A stretch of DNA of 64,000 nt from CAZAQV01 sp964487255 (GCA_964487255.1 CAZAQV010000001.1:248001-312000), one strand, 5' to 3'; shown: positions 1 through 8,304, numbered from the stretch's first letter. The notes: a model not told the origin generated them from the sequence alone. A program made the numbers and translations.

Positions 1-1
1 G

Positions 2-1288
2 GAGATCGTCCTTCGCGCCGCGTCAGGACAGCTCATCCCCACCGATTCAGTGGTGGTCGCCAAAGCCGACGAAAACGGTTCTTTGCTGTTCATTGCCACC
101 GTGTCGCGCGACATGCGCGAGCGAGCCAAGCTTGAGGCGCAGCTGCGACAAGCTCAGAAAATGGAGGCGATGGGCCGCCTTGCGGGCGGTGTCGCGCACG
201 ACTTCAATAATGTCCTAACCGCCATCTTCAGCTTCTCGAACTTTGCGGCCGAGAGCATCGAGAAAGGTCACCCGGCACAAGACGATCTGGAGGAGGTCCA
301 ACGCGCCGCGCGCCGCGCCAAAGACCTTACCCAGCAGCTTCTCTCCTTCTCTCGCAAGCGAACCGTGGAGCCGGTCGTCATTAACCCGAACGAGCGGATC
401 CGCTCCTCGAAACGGATGCTCTCCCGCCTGCTTGGCGAGAACATTCAGATCGAGTTCCGCGCCCAGGCGGTGGGCACGGTTCGTATCGACGCCGGGGCGC
501 TCGAGCAGGTGCTCGTCAACCTCGCGGTCAACGCACGCGATGCCATGCCCAGCGGAGGCAAACTTACGCTGGAGACCAAAGACACTGAAATCGGGGAAGA
601 CGACGAACGCTGCAAAGAGGCGCTGGTCCTTCCGGGGTCGTATCTGACAATTTGCGTTAACGACACGGGCATCGGAATGGATGAAGAGACCAGGCACCAC
701 ATCTTTGAGCCGTTCTTCACCACCAAGCCCACCGACAAAGGTACCGGACTTGGCTTGGCGACCGTGTACGGCATCGTCAAACAGGCGGGAGGCTACATCT
801 CGGTCAGTAGTGAACAAGGCGTGGGCACGTCCTTCGAGATCTTGCTACCCCGTATTTCGGCGAGACCCCGAGCGACCTCGATCGAACAACGATCCCAGCA
901 AAGTGGCGGAACGGAGCGTATTCTGCTCGTCGAAGACGACGACCAGATACGCCGGCTCGCCCAACGCTCGCTCAAACGCGAAGGGTACCAAGTTGTCGCC
1001 GCCGAAAATGGTGAGCGAGCCCTGGAACTTGCCAGCCAAGACAAGGGGTCGTTCCACCTCCTGATCACCGACGTGGTGATGCCGGGACTCACAGGCAAAC
1101 AAGTTGCCGAGGCGTTGCGACAGACGCGTCCCGACATCAAGGTGCTCTATATTTCCGGCTATACCCAAGACATCATCGCCGATCATGGCATCGTCGAAGA
1201 GGGCATTTCACTCCTGCAAAAACCTTTCTCACCGGCCGGACTTACGGACTGCGTGCGACGGGTATTGGACAATGGCGAGCGCTCCTGA
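2..1288 (+). CDS. Hybrid sensor histidine kinase, C-terminal part (left edge of window)
   Basis: The reading frame is open to the left edge, so the N-terminus (probably PAS or other sensor modules) lies outside. Visible domains in order are a HisKA dimerisation helix with the phospho-acceptor in GGVAHDFNN (His codon 197-199), a HATPase domain with the N box NLAVNARDAM, DTGIGM and the GTGLGLATV G box, and a C-terminal receiver domain with the acidic pair EDDD, the phosphorylated Asp in ITDVVMPG (codon 1070-1072) and the conserved Lys in LQKPF. All catalytic residues are present, so it should autophosphorylate and pass phosphate to its own receiver. A GTG at 50 could act as a start but similarity to the family continues upstream. 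No cognate regulator gene is adjacent, and the signal sensed is unknown. Confidence 0.9.
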   Translation, partial: EIVLRAASGQLIPTDSVVVAKADENGSLLFIATVSRDMRERAKLEAQLRQAQKMEAMGRLAGGVAHDFNNVLTAIFSFSNFAAESIEKGHPAQDDLEEVQRAARRAKDLTQQLLSFSRKRTVEPVVINPNERIRSSKRMLSRLLGENIQIEFRAQAVGTVRIDAGALEQVLVNLAVNARDAMPSGGKLTLETKDTEIGEDDERCKEALVLPGSYLTICVNDTGIGMDEETRHHIFEPFFTTKPTDKGTGLGLATVYGIVKQAGGYISVSSEQGVGTSFEILLPRISARPRATSIEQRSQQSGGTERILLVEDDDQIRRLAQRSLKREGYQVVAAENGERALELASQDKGSFHLLITDVVMPGLTGKQVAEALRQTRPDIKVLYISGYTQDIIADHGIVEEGISLLQKPFSPAGLTDCVRRVLDNGERS

Positions 1289-1320
1289 ACACACGCGGCA
1301 CCACCGAAAAGCGCGACCGT

Positions 1321-1899
1321 TCAAAACCCTAAGCTCGAGATTCCGCCCAGTGGCATATTAACACCCTCAGGGTCCTGTTCGCGCTTTTGAGCCAACTCCC
1401 GTTCGCGCTTACCAGCCGGCATTTCCGGGTAACGCTGTTCAAGATCAACCAGTTCGCGAAGACGCTTAACCTCGAGCTCAAGTTTTGCGGCGTGTTGCTT
1501 CGCGCGACGCTTGGTTTCTTCCCATGCTGCTCGTTCAAGCCTGGCCCGCTCAAGTTCACCCTTCAAGCGCTGCACCTCTGTTTGAGCCTGGAGTTTTTCG
1601 GGGTCCGGTGGAACCGGAGAACAGGCCGCCAAGCTCGCTGCGAGGCCCACGGCTGCAGCTTTGTACATCATGTTTGGTGGTGGCTGCCGGAAGATGGGCG
1701 CGCCGTCGGGCCCCGCATGGTAGCGAACGCACTTGAGTTGCCCAGCGTCGTACTTTCGACGTGCTTCTTTCTGCGTTAGGCGCGACAGGTTGACGATCGT
1801 CGTATCGCAACTGTCACAGTGCTGGATTTCGCGCCGCTCACGCTCGCTCGCCCATGCTCTGGGACAGGGCCGCTTGATTTCCCACCACGACTCGCTCAC
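1321..1899 (-). CDS. Hypothetical zinc-ribbon-like/coiled-coil protein
   Basis: A 192-residue protein. The first 60 residues resemble a small N-terminal module seen in myxobacterial proteins: WEIKRPCPRAW followed by HCDSCD and a later Cys, giving Cys residues that could bind zinc (inference). A hydrophobic stretch with AASLAACS follows near residue 85, then a long charged helix rich in Lys, Arg and Glu that should form a coiled coil, ending in a Gly-rich tail. The open frame extends further upstream to 2079 through the inverted-repeat element, but the GTG at 1899 places WWEIKRPCPR at the N-terminus as expected and keeps the gene clear of that element. The function is unknown. It converges with the upstream kinase gene; no ribosome-binding site is obvious. 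Confidence 0.6.
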   Translation of the reverse strand: MSESWWEIKRPCPRAWASERERREIQHCDSCDTTIVNLSRLTQKEARRKYDAGQLKCVRYHAGPDGAPIFRQPPPNMMYKAAAVGLAASLAACSPVPPDPEKLQAQTEVQRLKGELERARLERAAWEETKRRAKQHAAKLELEVKRLRELVDLEQRYPEMPAGKRERELAQKREQDPEGVNMPLGGISSLGF

Positions 1900-1954
1900 G
1901 CCAATAATGTAGCACGGGTGGCCGGGTGGAACAGACCCGCCGTGTCCCTCGGCG

Positions 1955-2116
1955 CTAGTGTCCGATCCACTCAGGTTGTCGCAGGAGGCGAAGAGAGGTT
2001 TGTTCGAATCAAGGCGCGAAAACGAAGGACGTGCAGCGTACATTCGAGTTTGAGTAACGCCGAGTCGGGCGAAGCTCACAAGAAAACTGTGACAACTTGG
2101 GTGGATCGGACACTAG
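1955..2116. repeat. CTAG-ended inverted-repeat element, copy 1
   Basis: The arms 1955-1982 and 2089-2116 are inverted repeats matching at 25 of 28 positions, each ending in CTAG. The exact centre (2018-2053) is a 36-bp core that recurs with only two differences in the element at 38416-38579. The right arm supplies the TAG stop codon of the small gene ending at 2113. The element has no coding capacity. It may be a MITE of the IS5/IS630 kind (IS5-type targets have the form YTAR, which fits CTAG) or a structured RNA; this is inference. Confidence 0.75.
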
Positions 2117-2361
2117 TTGAACAGGAGCCAAAGCGCGCATGCACCGACGATGACCAGGGCGGTGATCCAAATCGTGATCGTGGTTGAATGCATGCGCGAA
2201 AAGCGGTCGCGGTAAAAGCGTCCACCGCTGCGTTGATGGAGCTTGTCCTGAACCCCGCGCAAGATGTCAGGGCTGTGCGTCGCGGCGAGTTGTTCGAACT
2301 CTTCCTCCGACATCCCGGCGTCTTCGAGATCCGGCGTGTCACTCTCTGCATCTTGGCTCAT
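2113..2361 (-). CDS. Small single-pass membrane protein coupled to the sigma factor
   Basis: An 82-residue protein with an acidic N-terminal half (DAESDTPDLEDAGMSEEEFE), a basic stretch and one C-terminal transmembrane helix (ITIWITALVIVGACALWLLF). Its ATG overlaps the stop of the sigma-factor gene in an ATGA arrangement, so the two are almost certainly translationally coupled. By position it could be an anti-sigma factor or a membrane tether for the sigma factor, but it has no HxxxCxxC zinc motif and is shorter than usual anti-sigma proteins, so the role is inferred from position only. The stop codon TAG is the terminal CTAG of the inverted-repeat element, so the C-terminus may have been set by the insertion of that element. 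Confidence 0.7.
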   Translation of the reverse strand: MSQDAESDTPDLEDAGMSEEEFEQLAATHSPDILRGVQDKLHQRSGGRFYRDRFSRMHSTTITIWITALVIVGACALWLLFN

Positions 2362-2939
2362 GCGTCCTCCTCTTTGGGCTGTAGGCTGTCGAGCTCTTCG
2401 GCGAGTGCTTTGCGAGCGCGGAAGAGGCGACTTTTGACTGTGCCTTTGGCAAGCCCGGTACGCGCTTCGATTTCCTCGTAGCTAAGCTTCTCCACTTCGC
2501 GCAGCAAGAACACCTCGCGAAAGTCTTCGGGAAGTTGTTTGAGCGCCTGCTCAATGGTTCGCTGGGTCAGCTTTGCTTCGAGCATGGCGTCGGGTGCGTC
2601 GGGCGCGCGCCCGTCATGAATGTCGAGACGGTCTCCCATCTCGGTCACGTCCTGGTGGCGCCCGCGCGCTCGACGAGAGAGGTATTTGATCCGGTTTCGC
2701 GCGTGGTTGATCGCGATTCGGTAGATCCAAGTGGATATCTTGGCGTCGCCCCGGAACGAATCGATCGACTTGAACACCGTCACGAAGACCTCTTGCGCGA
2801 CCTCTTCCGCTTCGGCCGGGTCTTTGAGCATACGTGAGAGAAGGGCATAGACGCGCCCTTGGTTCTCGAGCACGAGCTTATTAAACGCGCGCTCATCGCG
2901 CGCCCGCAGCCGCTCCAAGAACTTCGCATCGTCTGTCAT
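2358..2939 (-). CDS. ECF-type RNA polymerase sigma factor (RpoE-like)
   Basis: A 193-residue sigma-70 family protein of the extracytoplasmic-function group. Region 2 is recognisable in FNKLVLENQGRVYALLSRML, AEEVAQEVFVTVF and STWIYRIAINHARNRIK, and region 4 in LPEDFREVFLLREVEKLSYEEI followed by the helix-turn-helix GLAKGTVKSRLFRARKAL. No region 1 or 3 is present, as normal for ECF factors. It probably redirects RNA polymerase to envelope-stress or surface-protein promoters; the target set cannot be read from this window. The coupled membrane protein downstream is the best candidate partner. The gene starts with ATG at 2939 and is read away from the outer-membrane protein gene upstream on the same strand, about 50 bases away. 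Confidence 0.92.
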   Translation of the reverse strand: MTDDAKFLERLRARDERAFNKLVLENQGRVYALLSRMLKDPAEAEEVAQEVFVTVFKSIDSFRGDAKISTWIYRIAINHARNRIKYLSRRARGRHQDVTEMGDRLDIHDGRAPDAPDAMLEAKLTQRTIEQALKQLPEDFREVFLLREVEKLSYEEIEARTGLAKGTVKSRLFRARKALAEELDSLQPKEEDA

Positions 2940-2988
2940 GCCAGCCGGGCGACCATACCATCGTCAGCTGGCGGCCGGGCTCGGGCGA

Positions 2989-3918
2989 TTAATGGTGGAA
3001 GTAGGAGATGGAGCCCATGACGAAGGTCTCGCTACCCCCCGAAACTTGCTGTTGAATGCCTACGTCGACACCAAACACCTGGTCCATGTAACCGAGGCCC
3101 CCGGAAAGAAAGTGGTCGCTTCGACCCACATCGGCCTTATAACCTGCGCGGATGGGGATGTTGGCGCCAACCAGGAGCTCGCCTCCAAGCCCACCCACGA
3201 TCTGCGGGTTTTCAAAAGTGGTCATGTCGAAGAGCAGATCGCCTGAGATCGTAAAGATATCCAGCGAGTAAGAGGCTGCTCCACCGAGCATGATCGGCAC
3301 CAAGTCGCTATCACGATTGATGAAGTTTTGCGCGATCGCCGCGATGTTCAAGCCCTCACTCGGTGTGAAGCGAAGTGCGGAATCCATTGTAAAGCCCTTG
3401 GCGCGCGTATCGCCATCGGTCAGCCCGGTGGTGGTCGACTGCCCTTCTTGTTCGAACGACATGTAGCGTCCGCCTACGCCAAATGAGATCTGAGGCGAAA
3501 AGGGAATCGCGATCGCCAGGCGCCCGTCAAATCCGGAATAACCTTCTTCACCGTTGCCGAGAACACCGCGAAACGACACGCCCATCGCGATATTCTCGTT
3601 CGTCATCGAGTCGACGATGCTTCCGCCAACCGTCCAACGCTCCGGTCCTGGCGTGTAACCCGTGAACACATTGATGTGGTAAATCCCGCCCAATGAGAGG
3701 TTGGCTGGGTTGTAGGCCAATGCGCTGGCTGCTTGTGCCGATGCGCGCCCACCGGTCCCCATGGCGATGCCGCGCGGCGTGTCCAGGTCGGCGGGACGAT
3801 CCGGGTCTTGCGCTCGTGTCGTTGCTGGAGCCTGCGCCAAAAGCGCCACGGCCAAAACTGCAATACCGCGGATAGATTTGTTACTTAGTTGATACCACTG
3901 CATCACTGATCTGCGCAT
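2989..3918 (-). CDS. Outer-membrane beta-barrel protein (PorV/OMPP1-like)
   Basis: A 309-residue protein with a signal peptide (IAVLAVALLAQAPATTRAQD). The mature part begins with DTPRGIAMGTGGRASAQAASALAYNPANLSL, close to the opening of FadL/PorV-type barrels where a short helix plugs the pore, and continues with alternating Gly-rich beta strands (SISYFHH at the end). It probably sits in the outer membrane as a small transporter or a secretion-associated barrel. No partner genes of a type IX system are visible, so a transport role is only inferred. Either ATG near the start (first or sixth codon) could be used. It lies divergent from dnaA, with the long intergenic region between them. Confidence 0.75.
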   Translation of the reverse strand: MRRSVMQWYQLSNKSIRGIAVLAVALLAQAPATTRAQDPDRPADLDTPRGIAMGTGGRASAQAASALAYNPANLSLGGIYHINVFTGYTPGPERWTVGGSIVDSMTNENIAMGVSFRGVLGNGEEGYSGFDGRLAIAIPFSPQISFGVGGRYMSFEQEGQSTTTGLTDGDTRAKGFTMDSALRFTPSEGLNIAAIAQNFINRDSDLVPIMLGGAASYSLDIFTISGDLLFDMTTFENPQIVGGLGGELLVGANIPIRAGYKADVGRSDHFLSGGLGYMDQVFGVDVGIQQQVSGGSETFVMGSISYFHH

Positions 3919-4173
3919 CGTTTACGACCTCGGGGCTGAACAAGAAACCAGCGCGACGCTAACAGTGTTCCTACGACGGTCAAAATAACCCTCAAATGCA
4001 ACGGCCAAACGACGCTCCAAGTGTGGCAATGAGCCACAAATGAGACGGCCTCTCGAACTACCCGACGTTCGTCTCGCAAACCTTTGTTCTTATGAATATT
4101 TTCCGCGACCTTTGCGAACCGTGTGGATCAGGGTTGATGCAGAGTCGGGGCAGTCTCATTGGTGATCCAAATT

Positions 4174-4188
4174 TTTTGCATTGCAAAA
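4174..4188. promoter_or_regulatory. Palindrome upstream of dnaA
   Basis: TTTTGCA and TGCAAAA arms of 7 bp around a single T. It sits in an AT-rich stretch about 220 bases before dnaA. It could be an operator or part of an unwinding region; no regulator is assigned. Confidence 0.35.
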
Positions 4189-4344
4189 CTTTCGCGATCC
4201 TCACGAGTTACAGATTCGAAGCCCGCTCCGTGTAGACGCCCCATTTGCGCCCTGCTAGGTTCGCCAGCCCTTCGCATATTGCTCTGGTTAGAGGCGGTCT
4301 GACTGCTGATTTCCCTGTCCTGACCGGGGTAGAAGGTGTTGGTT

Positions 4345-4366
4345 CACAGCTTGTTAAGAAGCTGTG
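4345..4366 (+). promoter_or_regulatory. Hairpin in the dnaA leader
   Basis: CACAGCTT at 4345-4352 pairs perfectly with AAGCTGTG at 4359-4366 around a 6-base loop. It ends over a GTG (4364) that is a possible upstream start of dnaA, which argues for translation from the ATG at 4409 instead. It may affect dnaA mRNA stability or translation (inference). Confidence 0.45.
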
Positions 4367-4408
4367 GGTGGATGGGTCTATGTATCTGAAAGGGTTGCGA
4401 TTTCAAGG

Positions 4409-5788
4409 ATGACGGAGCTGTGGACAAAAGCCAAAGACCGCTTGAGCGCACGCCTGAGCAAACAGAATTTCGAGGCCTGGATCGACCCGATCGTCTGTGA
4501 CAGTCCCGAAGATGGAAAACTCCTGCTCAGAGTTCCCAATGCCTTCTTTCGCGACTGGCTGTTGGCCAACTATGAGGACCTCCTTGTCGAAGCGCTCAAT
4601 GCGGACCTTTCCAAACCCCTCAAACTCGAACTCGAAGTTGACGAATCTCTTCAAGCGGTGCTCGACGCGCGAAACAGCGTTGCAACACCACAAAAAGGAA
4701 CCGTGATCGCGCCTTCCGTGGTCAAGTCGGAACCTCGTGTTGAAACCGGAGGTTCACCTCCGGACGCTGGGTTGGCCCGTCGATACAGTTTCGAGAACTT
4801 CGTGGTGGGCCCATCCAATGAGCTCGCCCATGCGGCCTGTATCGCCGCTGCGAAACACCCCGGCTCTCGCTACAACCCCCTCTTTCTTTACGGTGGCGTT
4901 GGGCTTGGGAAAACACATTTGGTCAACGCCGCCGGTCTCGCGATCTGTGACGCCAACCCGTCGACCCGTCTGCTCTACGTCTCAGCGGAACATTTCACCA
5001 ATGAGTTTATCCACGCCCTGCAGACGCACCAGATCGGGCTCTTTCGCAAACGCTATCGGGAGCAGTGCGATGTCCTGCTGATGGACGACATCCAGTTCTT
5101 GGCCGGTCGCGAACAGACGCAGGAAGAGTTCTTCCATACGTTTAACGCGCTCTACCACCTCGACAAGCAGATCATCGTTACCTCCGACGTCAATCCGCAG
5201 CATATTCCAGAGATGCAGGAGCGGCTCATCTCGCGCTTCCAATCGGGTCTGGTCGCTGACGTACAAGCGCCCGAACTCGACACGCGTATTGCAATCCTCA
5301 AGAAAAAGGCCGAGGCCGAAGAGATCGCATTGCCCGACGATGTTGCGCTCTTCGTCGCGCAAAAAGTCCAACGCAACGTTCGCGAGCTCGAGGGTTCCCT
5401 CTTGCGCCTTTTCATGCGCGCCGATTTGCTCAAGCGTCCACTCGACATCGACCTCGCGCGGCAGACGCTCGAACCAATGCTCAAGCAGATCGAGTCCATT
5501 CTCTCCATCGAGGACGTTCAACGCGCCGTGTGTGAGCATTTTCGCCTTCGCATGAGCGATCTTCGCTCCAAGCGCAGGGCGCGCAACATCGCCTACCCAC
5601 GCATGCTAGCCATGTACCTTTGCCGCGAGGAACTGGGCACGAGCTACCCAGAACTCGGTCGCCGTTTCGGCGGCAAAGATCACACGACCGCGCTCAGCGC
5701 CGTGCGCAAGATCTGCTCGCTGATCGACAAGGGCGACTCGGATACCAAAGAGGCGCTCGACGCCATCTCACGCCGCCTCGCGTGCTAA
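4409..5788 (+). CDS. dnaA: Chromosomal replication initiator protein DnaA
   Basis: A 459-residue protein from the ATG at 4409. Domain I begins LWTKAKDRLSARLSKQNFEAW, the usual DnaA opening, which is why I prefer this ATG to the GTG at 4364. A short linker follows, then the AAA+ domain with YSFENFVVGPSNELAHAA, the Walker A loop GGVGLGKTHL, the Walker B LLMDDIQFL and the sensor region RLISRFQSGL, and the C-terminal DNA-binding domain with the signature GGKDHTTALSAVRKI. It binds DnaA boxes, melts oriC and loads the helicase. A Tat-type amidohydrolase gene follows after 8 bases and separates dnaA from dnaN, which is not the common order. The length and all key motifs are normal. Confidence 0.97.
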   Translation: MTELWTKAKDRLSARLSKQNFEAWIDPIVCDSPEDGKLLLRVPNAFFRDWLLANYEDLLVEALNADLSKPLKLELEVDESLQAVLDARNSVATPQKGTVIAPSVVKSEPRVETGGSPPDAGLARRYSFENFVVGPSNELAHAACIAAAKHPGSRYNPLFLYGGVGLGKTHLVNAAGLAICDANPSTRLLYVSAEHFTNEFIHALQTHQIGLFRKRYREQCDVLLMDDIQFLAGREQTQEEFFHTFNALYHLDKQIIVTSDVNPQHIPEMQERLISRFQSGLVADVQAPELDTRIAILKKKAEAEEIALPDDVALFVAQKVQRNVRELEGSLLRLFMRADLLKRPLDIDLARQTLEPMLKQIESILSIEDVQRAVCEHFRLRMSDLRSKRRARNIAYPRMLAMYLCREELGTSYPELGRRFGGKDHTTALSAVRKICSLIDKGDSDTKEALDAISRRLAC

Positions 5789-5796
5789 CCTCCAGA

Positions 5797-6822
5797 ATGG
5801 CCCTTTTACGCCGCTCCTTTACGCCGACTGTTGCCGGGGCGGCATTGGCTGCCCTCGGTGCCTGTGGCGTTCGCCGATCCATCGTGCCGCCGCCCAACAA
5901 CCTCGAGTTCGAACGGCCTCTGCTCGATGCTCACCTGCACCTCTACAGTGGTGAGCTCAGCCAACGTGCCCGCAAGCGTTCGAAATGGAGGTTCCGCGAG
6001 CGAGACGGACAAGACGCACTCCGTCAGCTTGAGGTCCATGGGGTTCGAAGCGCCTTTGCGCTTTCCGGCGCCTACTTTTACGGGTCGCCACTGGCGCAGC
6101 TCGCCAATTCGGAAGACGAAGAGTTTTCCCTTGTTCGCGCCGAGAACGACTTCGTGCTTCAGGCAGGCCACTCGTCCTCCGGTGCATTGATCCCCTTCGC
6201 GAGCGTCAATCCGCTCCGCCCGTACGGGCTTGACGAGATCTCACGTTGTTACAAGGCGGGCGTCTCAGGTTTCAAGTTACACCTTTGGAACTCAGACATT
6301 CGCGTGCGTAAAGAGAGCCACCTCAGACAGCTTGAGCGGGTCGTGCGCATGACCACCAGCTATGACCGACCCCTCCTCATGCACGCCTGTCATGGCGACC
6401 TCAAACCTGCACCCAATGAAGCGGACATGACGACGATCCTCGACCGCCTCGTGCGGCCCTTCCCAAAACTCCGCATCTGTTTCGCACACGCCGGCGGACT
6501 TGGTGGGTTTGGGCCGCTTTCGAGCGCCTATTTCTCGGTGCTCACCAAAGCGATCGGCAAAGACCCGAGACTCGCCAAGCGGGTTTGGATCGATCTCTCT
6601 TCGGTTTTGATCAAGAGAAACCGTGGCCCGCTCATCGCTCCCAAGGACGAAGCGTTGCAACTCCTCCGTGAATTGCTGAGCAAATGGGACATGGATCAGG
6701 TTTTTTGGGGCAGCGATGATGAGCATCAGGCCCTTGAGAACGCATATCAGCAATGGCCACTTCCCGACGAGGCATGGCACGAGCTTGCCTCGACTTCTCC
6801 TCAAACCTTCCTCTCGGGGTGA
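5797..6822 (+). CDS. Tat-exported lipoprotein of the amidohydrolase (TIM-barrel) family
   Basis: A 341-residue protein starting at ATG 5797, eight bases after dnaA. The N-terminus carries a twin-arginine stretch (LLRRSFTPT), a short hydrophobic core and the lipobox LGAC, so it is probably Tat-exported and lipid-anchored. The mature domain is an amidohydrolase-related barrel: HLH after strand 1 (LLDAHLHLY), KLHLW, LLMHACHGD, FAHAGG and WGSDDEH, which could co-ordinate one or two metals. Relatives are hydrolases or decarboxylases acting on small ring compounds; the substrate here is unknown. The position between dnaA and dnaN suggests co-transcription with dnaA but has no obvious functional logic. 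Longer upstream starts overlap dnaA and lack the signal peptide at the N-terminus. Confidence 0.85.
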   Translation: MALLRRSFTPTVAGAALAALGACGVRRSIVPPPNNLEFERPLLDAHLHLYSGELSQRARKRSKWRFRERDGQDALRQLEVHGVRSAFALSGAYFYGSPLAQLANSEDEEFSLVRAENDFVLQAGHSSSGALIPFASVNPLRPYGLDEISRCYKAGVSGFKLHLWNSDIRVRKESHLRQLERVVRMTTSYDRPLLMHACHGDLKPAPNEADMTTILDRLVRPFPKLRICFAHAGGLGGFGPLSSAYFSVLTKAIGKDPRLAKRVWIDLSSVLIKRNRGPLIAPKDEALQLLRELLSKWDMDQVFWGSDDEHQALENAYQQWPLPDEAWHELASTSPQTFLSG

Positions 6823-7032
6823 GGGGGGCAGGCTGTGTGTGATCCCTCACCTCAAGGCCTGTGGCTTGAGTTGTGAATTGGGGTTGTGGACGGGTTGTGG
6901 GTAGGCTCTGGGCGGGTTATCCACACATCTGCTCCCAGTTCTATCCAGCGCAAAGCCCAACTATTGTTGGTTACTTAGCGATGTTATCCCCGGTTCTCAC
7001 ACCCCTTAAGAAGACGACGATTTAGATCAATT
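6823..7032. other. Candidate chromosomal origin (oriC) between the dnaA operon and dnaN
   Basis: A 210-base gap holding a perfect DnaA box TTATCCACA at 6917-6925, a close variant in reverse orientation at 6896-6904 (TGTGGGTAG), further TGTGGA/TGTGAA words at 6874-6893, and TTATCCCCG at 6982-6990. An AT-rich stretch follows (about 6960-6980 and 7008-7030). Clustering of boxes next to an AT-rich tract beside dnaA and dnaN is the usual appearance of a bacterial origin. The number of strong boxes is low, so the true origin could extend into the gap upstream of dnaA. Confidence 0.5.
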
Positions 7033-8142
7033 ATGGAATTTACGATCCAAAAAGAACTCCTCCAACAAGTTCTAGGTCGCGTGCAAGGCGTTGCTGATCG
7101 CAAGAGCTCGATGGCGATCCTTTCCAACATTCTCCTCGATGCCAATGAAGATGGCACGCTACGCATGTCAGCAACCGACCTTTACCTTGGTATCAGCGCA
7201 ACCACGGAAGCAAAGGTCAAAGAAGCCGGTACTCTCGCTTTGTCGGCACGCACCTTTTTTGAGATCGTTCGTAACTTGCCTTCGGGTGAGGTGACGCTCA
7301 AGTCGGATGAGGGACGTAGTGCAGTGATCAACAGCGGACGTATCCGTTACAAAATTCCCGGTATGCCGGGTGAGGACTTCCCGCCTCTCCCAGACCCGAG
7401 TGGTGCTTCGTTCTTTGCGATCGATGCAGAGCAGCTCTCAGAACTCATCGTTCTCACCCAGTACTCGATGTCTTCCGACGACACGAGGCCGCATCTTGCC
7501 GGTGCCTTTTTCGAGGGCGGAGGGACAATTCTCCGGATGGTTACAACCGATGGGCATCGGCTGACCAAGGCTGAGCGCGTTCAGCCTCAGGGCACATACG
7601 ACTTCAATATGCTCATCCCGAACAAAGGCGTCACAGAGCTTCGTCGCTTGCTCGATGACCGCAGTGGAGACGAGCAAGTCGAAGTCGCCAAACTCGGGCC
7701 CAACTGCTTCTTTCGTAAGGGAGACGTCCTGCTCTGCATCAAGCTCACCGAGGAAAAGTTTGTTCCATACGAGAAGGTGATACCTTCCAAGCACAGCCGC
7801 AGCATCGTACTCTCGCGCTCGGCTCTCTCGGGTGCGCTCAAGCGAATCTCGCTCGTTGCCAATGACAAGAGCGGTGGCGTGCGCCTCAACCTGAGCCCTG
7901 GGACACTCAAAATCACTTCCGAGAATCCCGACGTTGGCGAAGGTTCCGAAGAGCTCGAAGTGGACTTCGCGGGGGACCCGCTGCAGATCGGCTTCAACGC
8001 ACGTTACATGCTCGATGTGTTGGGCGCCCTCAACTCCGACGAAGTGCAGCTCGAACTCGATGGTGATCGCGATCCCGGCGTCGTTCGTCCCGTCGGGGAC
8101 TTGCCCGAGTTCGTGGGCGTCATCATGCCCATGCGGATCTAA
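7033..8142 (+). CDS. dnaN: DNA polymerase III subunit beta (sliding clamp)
   Basis: A 369-residue clamp protein with the usual three repeated domains. It begins MEFTIQKELLQQVLGRVQGV and shows the characteristic LSNILLDA, RYKIPGMPGEDFPPLP and, near the C-terminus, GFNARYMLDVL, ending in VGVIMPMRI. It forms the ring that tethers the replicative polymerase to DNA. The length is typical. It follows the candidate oriC and is the last replication gene in the window; recF and gyrB, which often come next, are absent, and a surface-protein gene follows instead. No strong terminator is seen after the stop, only a short T run. Confidence 0.97.
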   Translation: MEFTIQKELLQQVLGRVQGVADRKSSMAILSNILLDANEDGTLRMSATDLYLGISATTEAKVKEAGTLALSARTFFEIVRNLPSGEVTLKSDEGRSAVINSGRIRYKIPGMPGEDFPPLPDPSGASFFAIDAEQLSELIVLTQYSMSSDDTRPHLAGAFFEGGGTILRMVTTDGHRLTKAERVQPQGTYDFNMLIPNKGVTELRRLLDDRSGDEQVEVAKLGPNCFFRKGDVLLCIKLTEEKFVPYEKVIPSKHSRSIVLSRSALSGALKRISLVANDKSGGVRLNLSPGTLKITSENPDVGEGSEELEVDFAGDPLQIGFNARYMLDVLGALNSDEVQLELDGDRDPGVVRPVGDLPEFVGVIMPMRI

Positions 8143-8172
8143 TCTTTTTGGTTCTTCGCTAGGGTTTGTTCC

Positions 8173-8205
8173 GAACGATCGATTTGCAGCTAGCAAATCC
8201 CGTTC
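8173..8205 (+). repeat. Bulged hairpin H1
   Basis: The lower stem GAACG (8173-8177) pairs with CGTTC (8201-8205). The upper stem GATTTGC (8181-8187) pairs with GCAAATC (8193-8199) around the 5-base loop AGCTA. The architecture matches hairpins H2 and H3 at 16682-16795, and the flanks are related: CTTC-CTAG-TTTG words before it and CGCTCATCACG after it. Confidence 0.65.
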
Positions 8206-8304
8206 TCCTTCAAACACCGCTCATCACGTCTGACGGGTAACGACAGACCTTTGTGCATCGAGTGTGTAGATCTTGCGCAGTACGTGCAAACCGGTTCGGA
8301 AATG

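Larger units (their letters stand above)
3919..4408. other. Intergenic region upstream of dnaA
   Basis: About 490 bases without a convincing gene between the divergent outer-membrane protein gene and dnaA. It is locally AT-rich (around 4080-4100 and 4165-4190). It holds a near DnaA box in reverse orientation at 4121-4129 (TGTGGATCA), a 15-base palindrome TTTTGCATTGCAAAA at 4174-4188, and a perfect 8-bp hairpin at 4345-4366. It must contain both promoters and could hold part of the origin, but the only perfect DnaA box I see is in the gap before dnaN. Confidence 0.5.

Noticed and set aside
5620..5796. Upstream extension of the amidohydrolase frame into dnaA
   Set aside because: It overlaps dnaA and would bury the Tat/lipoprotein signal; the ATG at 5797 restores a normal N-terminus.
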